In this document: positions 23,445-31,873 of the stretch, piece after piece | Layout: every line of letters starts with the position of its first letter | Position numbering within the stretch: the stretch's first letter is position 1 | From: Candidatus Gastranaerophilales bacterium | GTDB taxonomy: Bacteria > Cyanobacteriota > Vampirovibrionia > Gastranaerophilales > Gastranaerophilaceae | Direction: 5' to 3' | NCBI GenBank assembly: GCA_944325865.1 | Contig: CALVBS010000002.1 | Location: 1-64,000, forward strand | DNA length: 64,000 nt | Made by a program: the position numbers and the translations under genes | Notes under the pieces: generated by a model | What the model was told of the DNA's origin: nothing | The model's input: the letters and a program-made list of their open reading frames with translations, nothing else | Database searches by the model: none

Positions 23445-25932
23445 CAACGATATTTACTAACTTTTTCGGTACGACAATCGTTTTAACAATAGTCTTACCG
23501 TCTGTTAATTCCTTAACTTTAGGACTATTCAAAGCCAGAGTTTTCAATTCATCCTCCGAACAAGCCTCATCAGCTTCTATTTTATCCTTAAGTTTTCCGT
23601 TAACCTGAACTACAAGCGTAATTGAGCTTGCTTTGGCCAGATTTTCATCCCATTCGCACCATGGCTCATCATGAATTGAACCTTCAGCACCCAAATCATG
23701 CCATGCTTCTTCGGTAAGATGTACAGCAACAGGAGACATAAGTTTCATCAAGGTTACGATTGCAAAACTCATAACTTTTTTATCTTCATCGTCAAGTTCT
23801 GATTTCTTTCCACGCCATTCGTAAATAGCATTTGTCAGCTCACGATATTTAGAAATCACAGTGTTAAATTGGAAATCATTAGATATATCGTTAGTAATTC
23901 CCTTAATTGCAATATGAACATTACGAACAAGGTCATCATTGTCTTTCTTTAAAGAAGAATAATTAAAGCCTGCGGCGTCTGCCAATGAAATATCATCAGC
24001 ATTAGAAGCAACAAGTCTCCAAACTCTGTTCAGGAATTTGTAACAACCCTCAACACCGGCATCAGACCAGTCAAAATCTCTTGCCGGAGGTGAATCTGAT
24101 AATATAAATAATCTTGCTGTATCAGCCCCGTAATTTTCAAATATTTCATCAGGGTCAACGGTATTCCCCTTAGATTTTGACATTTTTGAACCGTCTTTCA
24201 GCACCATTCCCTGAGTAAGCAAGTTTTTGAACGGTTCATCAAAATCAAGCAAGCCTAAATCACGCAAAGCCTTTGTAAAAAATCTTGAATACAAAAGGTG
24301 AAGAATTGCGTGTTCGATGCCTCCGACATACTGGTCAACAGGCAGCCAGTGATTAACCTTATCTTTTGAAAACGGCATTTTGTCATTTTTAGCATCAGCG
24401 TAACGCAGATAATACCAGCTTGAACAAATAAACGTATCCATAGTATCGGTTTCCCGTCTTGCCTTTCCGCCGCAGCAAGGACATGTTGTTTCAATGAATG
24501 TCTTTGATGTTAATATCGGAGATTTTCCGACAACACTAAAATCAACATCTTTAGGCAGCAATACAGGTAGCTGATCTTCCGGAACTGGCTGAATACCGCA
24601 TTTTTCACAATATACAACCGGAATAGGGGCTCCCCAGTATCTTTGACGGGAAATCAACCAGTCACGAAGTCTGTATTGAGTTTTAAATTCTCCGAAACCT
24701 TCTCTTACAGCCTTTTCCGTAATTGCTTTTTTAGCTTCTTCATTTTTCATTCCGTTAAATTCACCGGAATTTACCAGAACACCGGGTTCGGTATATGCAG
24801 CATCTTTACAGTCGGAAGGATTTTCAGGATTCTGAATAACAACCTTCAACGGTAAATTATATTTTTTAGCAAAATCAAAGTCTCTGGTATCATGAGTCGG
24901 AACTGCCATAACAGCACCGGTTCCATATTCTACAAGTGCATAATCCGCTGTCCAGAGCGGGAAGATTTCACCCGTAAACGGATTTTTGCAGTGTGTACCC
25001 AGAGGTACACCCGTTTTTACACGTTCTGTTGAAAGTCTTTCAATTTCTGTCATTTTACGTGCATTAGCCCGATAAGTTTCTACTGCTTCTTTATTTTCCT
25101 GTGTGGTTAATTTTTCTATATCTTTATATTCAGGAGCTACAACAAGATATGTTATACCGTGAACCGTATCAGGTCTTGTCGTATAAACCGGAACTTCCAG
25201 TTTGTCGCCATTAGGGGTATCGACAACAGGGAATCTGAAAATTGCACCTTGAGATTTACCGATCCAGTTTGCCTGCATTGTTTTTACGTTATCACCCCAT
25301 CCGGTTAGTTTGTCTAAATCTTCAAGCAAAACTTCCGCATAATCGGTAATTTTTATAAACCATTGAGACAAATATTTTTTCTCAACTTCGCTGTCACATC
25401 TCCAGCATTTGCCGTCAATAACCTGTTCATTCGCAAGAACGGTTGCACATTTATCGCACCAGTTTACTGCAGCTTCTTTTTTATAAACAAGGCCTTTCTT
25501 ATATAACTGTAAAAACAACCATTGAGTCCATTTGTAATAATCAGGCTTACAGGTAGTGACTTCTCTGTCCCAGTCATAAGAAAGCCCGAGCATTTTAAGC
25601 TGTTTAGTCATATATGCTATATTTTCGACGGTCCATTTTTCAGGATCTGCACCATGTTTCATCGCGGCATTTTCTGCAGGAAGTCCAAAACTGTCCCAGC
25701 CCATCGGATGTAAAACGTTATATCCTTGAGCTTTTTTAAATCTTGCAATTACATCGGTAATTGTATAATTTCTCACATGACCCATATGAAGTTTACCTGA
25801 CGGATAAGGAAACATTGATAAAGCATAATATTTCGGCTTATCACTTTTATCAGGAGTTTTAAAGGCACCTGATTCTTCCCAAATTTTCTGCCATTTTTTT
25901 TCTATTTCCTGCGGAAAATAATTTTGTTTCAT
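23437..25932 (-). CDS. leuS: Leucyl-tRNA synthetase
   Basis: 831 residues, normal for the bacterial class I enzyme. The HIGH motif appears as PYPSGKLHMGHVRNYT (about residue 42-57) and KMSKS as DGSKMSKSKGNTVDP near 584. The editing domain (TTRPDTVHGITYLVVAPEY) and zinc-type CxxC knuckles (CDKCATVL, CEKCGI) are intact. It stands alone, with a copy of the 502-bp element inserted 73 bases upstream of its start, so its promoter lies either in that 73-base gap or within the element. Confidence 0.98.
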   Translation of the reverse strand: MKQNYFPQEIEKKWQKIWEESGAFKTPDKSDKPKYYALSMFPYPSGKLHMGHVRNYTITDVIARFKKAQGYNVLHPMGWDSFGLPAENAAMKHGADPEKWTVENIAYMTKQLKMLGLSYDWDREVTTCKPDYYKWTQWLFLQLYKKGLVYKKEAAVNWCDKCATVLANEQVIDGKCWRCDSEVEKKYLSQWFIKITDYAEVLLEDLDKLTGWGDNVKTMQANWIGKSQGAIFRFPVVDTPNGDKLEVPVYTTRPDTVHGITYLVVAPEYKDIEKLTTQENKEAVETYRANARKMTEIERLSTERVKTGVPLGTHCKNPFTGEIFPLWTADYALVEYGTGAVMAVPTHDTRDFDFAKKYNLPLKVVIQNPENPSDCKDAAYTEPGVLVNSGEFNGMKNEEAKKAITEKAVREGFGEFKTQYRLRDWLISRQRYWGAPIPVVYCEKCGIQPVPEDQLPVLLPKDVDFSVVGKSPILTSKTFIETTCPCCGGKARRETDTMDTFICSSWYYLRYADAKNDKMPFSKDKVNHWLPVDQYVGGIEHAILHLLYSRFFTKALRDLGLLDFDEPFKNLLTQGMVLKDGSKMSKSKGNTVDPDEIFENYGADTARLFILSDSPPARDFDWSDAGVEGCYKFLNRVWRLVASNADDISLADAAGFNYSSLKKDNDDLVRNVHIAIKGITNDISNDFQFNTVISKYRELTNAIYEWRGKKSELDDEDKKVMSFAIVTLMKLMSPVAVHLTEEAWHDLGAEGSIHDEPWCEWDENLAKASSITLVVQVNGKLKDKIEADEACSEDELKTLALNSPKVKELTDGKTIVKTIVVPKKLVNIVVK

Positions 25933-26005
25933 ACTTAGATTTTCTCCCTAACTCTTCTTGTTAAAAAGTATCACAAAGATATTTTCGACGCAAACACATA
26001 AAATA

Positions 26006-26507
26006 TGTTAAAGGAACAAAGCCTCCTTTAATAAAGGAGGTGTCACGGAGTGACGGAGGATTTTCTTTAATTTTTTTGAATACCTGCTTTATTGTTGTCT
26101 ATTTTCTCTTTTTGTTGCAAGGCAAAAAGAGAAAATAGACGGAAAAGAGAAAAACCCGCTGATAAAACTGCAATGCGTTGCATTGCAAAATCAAAATGAC
26201 GTAGTGAAAAACTATGTTTTTCACCTTTGAGCCTCGCTATCGTGCTAACGCGAACGCTCGGCAAAATCCCCCTTAATCCCCCTTTATAAAGGGGGCAAAG
26301 AAATAGGCTCCTTTCGTACAAAAGGTTCTGTGAATCGGTGGAAGATTTAAAACAGGAAGGTGCGGAAACGTAGTTTCTGCTGACTCGGTTTATTTAATCG
26401 CATGTTTTTCTTTCTTTGGTTCATTTCTTTCTTTTTGCCTTGCAACAAAAAGAAAGAAATGAACATTAAAAGGACATTTTGCTTATTAACAAAAGGTTCC
26501 TATAACA
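26006..26507. mobile_element. 502-bp MITE-like element, copy 1
   Basis: Bounded by imperfect terminal inverted repeats (TGTTAAAGG at the left, CCTATAACA at the right) and flanked on both sides by TA (26004-26005, 26508-26509). A second 502-bp copy lies inverted at 61037-61538 with only a handful of differences. Inside are two large hairpins (about 26098-26140 and 26422-26464), the CACGGAGTGACGGAGG repeat, and a CCCCCTTTATAAAGGGGG palindrome. No transposase; the short frame within (26067-26321) looks spurious. TA flanks suggest an IS630/Tc1-mariner-type mover. The whole 25933-26608 gap is otherwise empty. Confidence 0.85.
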
Positions 26508-26608
26508 TATTTTATGAAAATAATTACAATATGTTAAAAATTTGCATTTCATGCATGACAAAAATATCAAATTATTTTATTATAGTCTCAACGGAGGTAT
26601 AGGATAGG

Positions 26609-27094
26609 ATGATTGAAGAAATAGTTTCTAAAAAATCTGATTTTGATTTAACTTCTAAAAGTTCTTTTTCAAAAGCCGATGAAGCTTTTACTTCTCGTTC
26701 ATTTGCAGCACTTCTGGCAAAAAATTTCATCCCGTACTCCCATAAAAAACTTGCAGATAATTATATTATTGTAAAACGAATTTTCAAATTTCAGGCAGTA
26801 CAAAGCCGTATTAATAATGCAGAAAAAGCTCTTCTGGCTAAATACGACTTCAATACTCTTGAATATACAACAGTAAAACAAATGTATGAAGAATTGAGAC
26901 TTTTACAAAAATGGTCAGCTTCTACAGATGAAAAACTTAAACACGATGCAGATACCATTATGGAAATCCGGACACGTGAATTGAAATTCATTGATGCAAA
27001 CAGTTATGCAAATATTTCCAATGAAATTTACAAAGGCTATATTGCTTTGGAACATTATTTTGAAGAAATCAGCAAATACAAAGACAGTAAATAG
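26609..27094 (+). CDS. Hypothetical helical protein, 161 residues
   Basis: 161 residues with a GGAGG site upstream. No known family. It begins MIEEIVSKKSDFDLTSKSSF, low-complexity Ser/Lys, then reads as a run of amphipathic helices (VQSRINNAEKALLAKYDF, TVKQMYEELRLLQKWSAS). No signal peptide or membrane segment. It ends one base before the convergent XRE gene, with no terminator between them. Its promoter would lie next to the right end of mobile element copy 1. Confidence 0.75.
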   Translation: MIEEIVSKKSDFDLTSKSSFSKADEAFTSRSFAALLAKNFIPYSHKKLADNYIIVKRIFKFQAVQSRINNAEKALLAKYDFNTLEYTTVKQMYEELRLLQKWSASTDEKLKHDADTIMEIRTRELKFIDANSYANISNEIYKGYIALEHYFEEISKYKDSK

Positions 27095-27418
27095 TTATTC
27101 CGCTATTATTGCTTTTATTAATTTATAAATATTTTCTATTTTTTCACGGCTTTTTATATCGCGTAAATCGTGAATAATTTCTTCAACCAGTTCTTCTTGC
27201 GGCCGCAAATGGTCAAAGGCAAACAGTTCGGAACTTGAAATATTTAAAACTCTCAAAATCTTTTCAAGGGTTTCTGCCGTTAAAAAATTTTCACCGTTTT
27301 CAATCCCGCAAAGTGTACGTGTTGCAATATCTAGTTTTTCAGCAAGCTGTTCCTGCGTAAAACCACGGTTTTGCCGCAATCTTTTAATTTTTGTTCCTAA
27401 CTGCTTTTTTATATTCAC
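27095..27418 (-). CDS. XRE-family transcriptional regulator
   Basis: About 107 residues. The helix-turn-helix (LGTKIKRLRQNRGFTQEQLA, then IATRTLCGIENGENF) is followed by a C-terminal helical tail, LNISSSELFAFDHLRPQEEL and IENIYKLIKAIIAE. The GTG at 27418 has GAGG nine bases upstream; a TTG at 27433 is also in frame. Unlike other small XRE genes here it is not beside a prepilin. Its tail is clearly homologous to the truncated regulator at 59682-59852, so the two were once the same type. Targets unknown. Confidence 0.82.
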   Translation of the reverse strand: MNIKKQLGTKIKRLRQNRGFTQEQLAEKLDIATRTLCGIENGENFLTAETLEKILRVLNISSSELFAFDHLRPQEELVEEIIHDLRDIKSREKIENIYKLIKAIIAE

Positions 27419-27642
27419 GAAATTTAACCTCAAATTAATTGTAAAAAATACTTTTTAATTGCAGAATGATACAAAGTTGCATTAAATAAAGCTATGTAAG
27501 AGATAAAATTACGTGGACAAAACTTATAATATTAAATTTTGTAAAGCATTAAAAGTATTATTATATCTTATTTTATACATAAACAAGAAATTTAATTTCC
27601 TCTAATTGGCAATTTTTATTCACTAAATGTTTTTATAGAAAT

Positions 27643-27662
27643 ATGAGATGTTATGAGATGTT
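27643..27662 (+). repeat. Perfect tandem 10-mer ATGAGATGTT upstream of the gene at 27707
   Basis: ATGAGATGTT occurs twice head to tail (27643-27652, 27653-27662), followed by the palindrome AATTGCAATT. Possible regulator-binding site; the 27419-27706 gap shows nothing else. Confidence 0.45.
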
Positions 27663-27706
27663 AATTGCAATTACACGAGTGATATAAGAAAAGAAAGGAG
27701 ATTATT

Positions 27707-28195
27707 ATGGCAGAACCGCTTAATATCGGAGGTGTAAGCTTCTCAAAAGCAGAAGTCGCAAAACAAGAGGTTAAAACAAAAGAAAGAACAAACGAAAAAG
27801 GAACCTGGGAACAGTACAAAGAATACACTGTAACCCTGAAAGACGGGACTAAAGTGACTTATGAGCAGCAGAATGCAGAAAGAAAAGCTGCTGTTGACAT
27901 TCAGGATGACGGTTCAGTTAATTTCTACGGATTGAGCGACGCTGTAATCAAGGATACTGAAAAAGATGATACATACAGACTTATGGGATGTGAATTTACG
28001 TCTGTTCAGGCACGTCGTGAGCCCAAAGGAATTATTTTTAAAGACCCGGCTGATCATGATAAAATTTCTACCTATAACAGAGAAATGCCTGACGGCTCAA
28101 TTCAAGAATCAAAAGAAAATGTTGCAAGAGTTAATGCAGGTGACATGATTAATAATAGCCGTGCCCAAAATACTTTCTACCCTAAGAATATTTGA
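27707..28195 (+). CDS. Hypothetical protein, 162 residues
   Basis: 162 residues with a strong AAAGGAG site and its own terminator, so probably well expressed. No family recognised. It begins MAEPLNIGGVSFSKAEVAKQ and has a central strand-rich part (EYTVTLKDGTKVTYEQQNAE, DIQDDGSVNFYGLSDAV) that looks like an antiparallel beta domain. Polar throughout, no signal peptide. Its N-terminal G-V-S-F style resembles other short lineage-specific proteins in the window, but this is only impressionistic. Confidence 0.78.
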   Translation: MAEPLNIGGVSFSKAEVAKQEVKTKERTNEKGTWEQYKEYTVTLKDGTKVTYEQQNAERKAAVDIQDDGSVNFYGLSDAVIKDTEKDDTYRLMGCEFTSVQARREPKGIIFKDPADHDKISTYNREMPDGSIQESKENVARVNAGDMINNSRAQNTFYPKNI

Positions 28196-28226
28196 CGGTT
28201 CAACATAGTTTTATATAAGGATTATA

Positions 28227-28259
28227 GAAAAAGACCTGACTTAATGTCAGGTCTTTTTC
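28227..28259. terminator. Bidirectional terminator between the unknown gene and rpsP
   Basis: A 14-bp perfect stem (GAAAAAGACCTGAC, loop TTAAT) with T-runs on both strands, placed between two convergent genes. Confidence 0.9.
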
Positions 28260-28278
28260 TTTTGTATAAATACCTGGA

Positions 28279-28674
28279 TTATGCTTCAGCCGGAGCCTCT
28301 TCTGCCGGTGCAGATTCAGCAGCCTCTGCTGCAGCTTTAGCTTCTTCTTCAGCTTTAGCCTTTGCTTCAGCTTCAGCAGCAGCTTTTGCCTGTGCTTTCT
28401 TAGAAAGTTTTACGGTTTCTTTCTTAACATAGTTCAAAGTACCGTCTTCTTTGCAGTTTTTCATCAAATACTGAACGGTTTCCGTAGGCTGTGCACCTTT
28501 TTTAACCCAATCTTGTGCAGAAGCCAAATCAAACTTCATTTCTTTTGTTTTAGGGTTATAGTAGCCTAATTCCTGAACAGGACGGCCTTCACGTTTTGTT
28601 GTTGAGTTAATAACGATAATTCTGTATGAAGGGTTTTTCTTAGCACCCATTCTTTTTAATCTGATTTTTAACAT
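28279..28674 (-). CDS. rpsP: 30S ribosomal protein S16 with Ala/Glu-rich tail
   Basis: 131 residues. The first 85 (MLKIRLKRMGAKKNPSYRII, GYYNPKTKEMKFD, QPTETVQYLMKN) are a normal S16, an early assembly factor of the small subunit. About 45 further residues made almost only of Ala, Glu and Lys extend the C-terminus, likely a single charged helix ending in a Pro/Ala/Glu tail. Long low-complexity tails on S16 occur in some bacteria; its effect is unknown. It has its own terminator, and no KH-domain, rimM or trmD gene follows it. Confidence 0.95.
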   Translation of the reverse strand: MLKIRLKRMGAKKNPSYRIIVINSTTKREGRPVQELGYYNPKTKEMKFDLASAQDWVKKGAQPTETVQYLMKNCKEDGTLNYVKKETVKLSKKAQAKAAAEAEAKAKAEEEAKAAAEAAESAPAEEAPAEA

Positions 28675-28724
28675 TTTTGTTTTCCTTCTTTATTTAGTGA
28701 TTTAAAATTTCATCCGCAAACAAT

Positions 28725-28830
28725 ACGGTATGCTTGTAATACTTCGGTCAAGTCAGACAACGCAGCCGCCGCTTTGTCAGATTGCCCTTGAACAAGGCTA
28801 AAGAGGAATTGCCCGTTCCGATTTTATCAA
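28725..28830. other. GC-richer imperfect palindrome upstream of rpsP
   Basis: TCTGACAAAGCGGC pairs imperfectly with GCTGCGTTGTCTGA (within about 28755-28790). The surroundings are less AT-rich than their neighbours, and two frames on the minus strand read without stops for about 36 codons. It may be a repetitive extragenic palindrome or an rpsP leader structure. I cannot choose. Confidence 0.35.
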
Positions 28831-28902
28831 AACACAAAACATTTTCTTTATCAAGCATTTTTTAAGAAATGTTAGTTACAAGCGAAATTCAATGTTTTGA
28901 TA

Positions 28903-28908
28903 TATAAT
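28903..28908 (+). promoter_or_regulatory. -10 box TATAAT six bases before the permease ATG
   Basis: TATAAT at 28903-28908, ATG at 28915, no Shine-Dalgarno. A leaderless mRNA is predicted; no clear -35 box. Confidence 0.45.
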
Positions 28909-28914
28909 TTTTTT

Positions 28915-29739
28915 ATGAAAAATTGGAGGGTTTTCACAGGTTATTTAATACTTATACTAATTGCAATCAGTATGCTTTACCCTTTTTTTGCAATGTTGAA
29001 CCTTTCGTTTATAAAAAATGAGGAAATTTTTTCACAGGCCGGTAAAATTTTTTATTCCGGAATAACTTTTGAAAATTACCGTAATGTATTTCAGCAGATA
29101 CCTTTGAGCAGATATTTTTTCAACAGCCTTCTGGTTGCAACCATTACGACAATAGGTCAGGTAATTTTTTCAGCTCTTGCTGGATATGCATTTGCGAGAT
29201 TAAAATTTCCGTTCAGAAATCTTATATTTCTTATTGTCCTTATAACAATGCTTGTACCGCCGCAGGTTAACATCATTCCGCTTTTCTTTTTAATGAGAGA
29301 ACTGCACTTAATCGACACATATCAGGCACTTATTTTACCCGGAATGTTTGGAGGATTCGGGATATTCTTAATGCGTCAATATTTTCTCGGCCTGCCTAAA
29401 GATTTGGAAGAATCAGCAAGAATAGACGGATGCAATATTTTGCAAACATTTTTTAAAATAGCACTTCCGCTTGCCCTCCCGACAGTGGCAACACTTGCAT
29501 TATTTACTTTTGTCACTACATGGAACAGTTTTATGTGGCCGTTAATAGTGACAAATTCAGAAAGCATGAGAACTTTGCCTGTAGGACTTGCCATTTTTAA
29601 AGGTAGTTTCAGAGAAATTACCCTCTGGGGGGAACTGCTTGCGTGTTCTGTTATATGCACAATTCCTGTTATTGGAGTATTCCTTATCGGGAAAAAATAT
29701 TTTATAAATGATATTATGCAGGGCGGAGTAAAAGAGTAG
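28915..29739 (+). CDS. ABC sugar transporter permease, MalG type
   Basis: About 274 residues with six transmembrane helices. The EAA loop, EESARIDGCNILQTFFKIALP, is the site that contacts the ATPase; NSFMWPLIVTNSESMRTLPVGL is typical of carbohydrate-uptake family 1 second permeases. It would import a sugar or sugar phosphate, such as maltose or glycerol-3-phosphate. No MalF-type partner, binding protein or ATPase gene is near, so they must be elsewhere or lost. I use ATG 28915 over an in-frame TTG at 28897. Confidence 0.88.
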   Translation: MKNWRVFTGYLILILIAISMLYPFFAMLNLSFIKNEEIFSQAGKIFYSGITFENYRNVFQQIPLSRYFFNSLLVATITTIGQVIFSALAGYAFARLKFPFRNLIFLIVLITMLVPPQVNIIPLFFLMRELHLIDTYQALILPGMFGGFGIFLMRQYFLGLPKDLEESARIDGCNILQTFFKIALPLALPTVATLALFTFVTTWNSFMWPLIVTNSESMRTLPVGLAIFKGSFREITLWGELLACSVICTIPVIGVFLIGKKYFINDIMQGGVKE

Positions 29740-29805
29740 AAAACCTTGCAAGATTCAGCCTTTTAGTATAATATAATTATCGGTAATTTTAGGAGAAGAT
29801 ACGAA

Positions 29806-30894
29806 ATGTTGGAATATTTTTTAGGTTCATATATAGTAACAATCGCAGGACTTATCGGAGCTTATTTCTGGGGAGAACATGTGCATAACGGAACAGGACT
29901 TACCTGTGTATTCATAGCAATAGTTCTCGGAATTCTGGAGGTAAGTTTATCTTTTGATAACGCAGTTGTCAATGCAATGAAATTGGAAAAAATGTCGCAT
30001 AAATGGCGTCACAGATTTTTAACATGGGGTATTGCAATAGCAGTATTCGGTATGAGATTTTTATTCCCTATATTAGTTGTTTCAATATTTGCAAAATTAA
30101 GTATGCTTGAGGTTGCAAAAATTGCGACATCCGACTCTATGAGATACGCACATTACCTGCACCAGACTCATGCTCCTATAGTTACTTTCGGCGGAATGTT
30201 CCTGATTATGCTGTTCCTTAATTACTTTTATAAAAAAGAAAAAGATGTTCACTGGATTAGACACATAGAAGAACCGCTTTCGCATCTTGACCATATGAAA
30301 GGTATTGAAATAGTTATTGCATTATTTATGCTTCTTGCAACTCAGAATTTCGTACCTGCTGAACAAAAAGTCCATGTTTTAATTGCCGGTATCAGCGGTA
30401 TTTTGACATACTTACTTATAGACGGGGTTACGCATTTTCTTGAAAAACACGAAGAAATGCGTGCCGCAAAATGTGCAGTTCAGGCAGGCGGATGTACGGG
30501 ATTGATTAGTTTTATTTATCTTGAATTGATTGATGCTTCATTCTCACTGGACGGAGTTCTCGGAGCTTTTGCATTGAGTAAGGATATTATTATTATAACA
30601 ATCGGTCTTTCTATAGGTGCAATGTTTGTACGTTCTCTAACTATTATGCTTGTTGAAAAGAAAACTCTTGCAAGATTTCTATACCTTGAACATGGTGCCC
30701 ACTGGGCTATCGGTGCTCTTGCATGCTTAATGTTTATTTCCACAGTAAAAGAAGTGCCTGAAGTTATAACAGGGCTAATCGGGCTGGGCTTTATTGTTGC
30801 AGCTTTTATTTCTTCAATTATGCATAATAAAAAATTGGAAAATCTTATTGCACAAGAAGAACAAACATCTGATAACGGTGAAAACAATGCTTAA
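29806..30894 (+). CDS. DUF475/TerC-like integral membrane protein
   Basis: 362 residues with about nine transmembrane helices. Two acidic intramembrane repeats, EVSLSFDNAVVNAMKL (about 45-60) and ELIDASFSLDGVLGAFALS (about 243-261), are the hallmark of TerC/DUF475 proteins, which are linked to tellurite resistance or to metal (manganese/calcium) export. The transported ion is not known for this branch. Good AGGAG site. It overlaps the following glycosyltransferase start by eight bases, which suggests shared transcription but not a shared task. Confidence 0.87.
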   Translation: MLEYFLGSYIVTIAGLIGAYFWGEHVHNGTGLTCVFIAIVLGILEVSLSFDNAVVNAMKLEKMSHKWRHRFLTWGIAIAVFGMRFLFPILVVSIFAKLSMLEVAKIATSDSMRYAHYLHQTHAPIVTFGGMFLIMLFLNYFYKKEKDVHWIRHIEEPLSHLDHMKGIEIVIALFMLLATQNFVPAEQKVHVLIAGISGILTYLLIDGVTHFLEKHEEMRAAKCAVQAGGCTGLISFIYLELIDASFSLDGVLGAFALSKDIIIITIGLSIGAMFVRSLTIMLVEKKTLARFLYLEHGAHWAIGALACLMFISTVKEVPEVITGLIGLGFIVAAFISSIMHNKKLENLIAQEEQTSDNGENNA

Positions 30895-31828
30895 AAATCC
30901 ACTTGTAAGTTTTATTGTAACTTCTTACAATTACGAAAAATACTTACTGAAAACTTTAGAAAGTATTTCAACACAAACTTACAAAAACTTTGAAATCATT
31001 ATCGTTGATGATTCCTCTTCAGATAATTCAGTTGAGATTGCACAGAGATTTATACAAAACAATCAGGACAAAAGAATTACTCTGATTTGTAATGAACAAA
31101 ATATCGGACAACTCGGTTCAATGATGAAGGGACTAAAAAATGCCCGAGGAGAATTTGTAAGCTTTATTGATTCTGATGATATGCTTCTGCCCGATTATGC
31201 AAAAGCTCATATAAAAGTCCACATGGTAACAAGTGTTGCATTCACCTCATCAGAGATTATTGAAATTAATGAAAATGATGAAATTATAACAACATATTCA
31301 GTTTCATCTCCACATAAGAGTACTCATTTTGAACTTAAAAATTTTGAAGATTTATTGAAAATTGACGTAGAACACCCCGAGTTTAAACTTTTAAATCAAA
31401 AAACAGCCCCGTTCGGAGGCTGGTTCTGGTCACCGAACAGTTCAGCAATGTTCAGAAAATCTGCGATTGAGATGCTTATAAATTACACAAATATACAAAA
31501 TTGGAAAATATGTCCCGATAAATTTTTATTTAATATAGCAAATCTAATAGGCGGCTCAGCAATAATTTTTGAACCTTTAGTTGCATACAGAAGACACTGT
31601 GAAAATGCAGGATTTACAAATTCCGTCTGCGGGAATAAACGTTATAATAACGACAAAACAACTGCAATCAATATTGAAAATAACATCAAAATAAGACCCG
31701 AGACTATAAGATTTATATTTGAAAACAGAAAATACTTTTATAAAAAATTCGGAAAAAGAAACACTGCAAAATTTATTATTGAAATTCTTACTTCTTATTT
31801 TTATGTATTGAAACAATGCTTTAAATAA
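30887..31828 (+). CDS. Family 2 glycosyltransferase
   Basis: 313 residues from the ATG at 30887, whose ATGCTTAA overlaps the stop of the preceding gene. The GT-A fold is clear: PLVSFIVTSYNYEKYLLKTL, EIIIVDDSSSDNSVEIAQRF and the metal-binding DxD region SFIDSDDMLLPDYA. It transfers a sugar from a nucleotide donor, probably to cell-surface glycans; donor and acceptor cannot be told. No transmembrane helix. No polysaccharide cluster is nearby. Confidence 0.88.
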   Translation: MLKNPLVSFIVTSYNYEKYLLKTLESISTQTYKNFEIIIVDDSSSDNSVEIAQRFIQNNQDKRITLICNEQNIGQLGSMMKGLKNARGEFVSFIDSDDMLLPDYAKAHIKVHMVTSVAFTSSEIIEINENDEIITTYSVSSPHKSTHFELKNFEDLLKIDVEHPEFKLLNQKTAPFGGWFWSPNSSAMFRKSAIEMLINYTNIQNWKICPDKFLFNIANLIGGSAIIFEPLVAYRRHCENAGFTNSVCGNKRYNNDKTTAINIENNIKIRPETIRFIFENRKYFYKKFGKRNTAKFIIEILTSYFYVLKQCFK

Positions 31829-31873
31829 AGTATATCCGCTATTAACTACAGAAGCAAAACATTAATACATATT

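Noticed and set aside
26067-26321. 84-residue frame in mobile element copy 1 and its longer version at 61223-61567
   Set aside because: Identical in both copies only because the DNA is; the ends differ, there is no ribosome site, and the frame crosses palindromes.
28675-28914. SRP RNA or other known structured RNA upstream of rpsP
   Set aside because: The conserved SRP loop sequences are absent, and no known RNA pattern fits.
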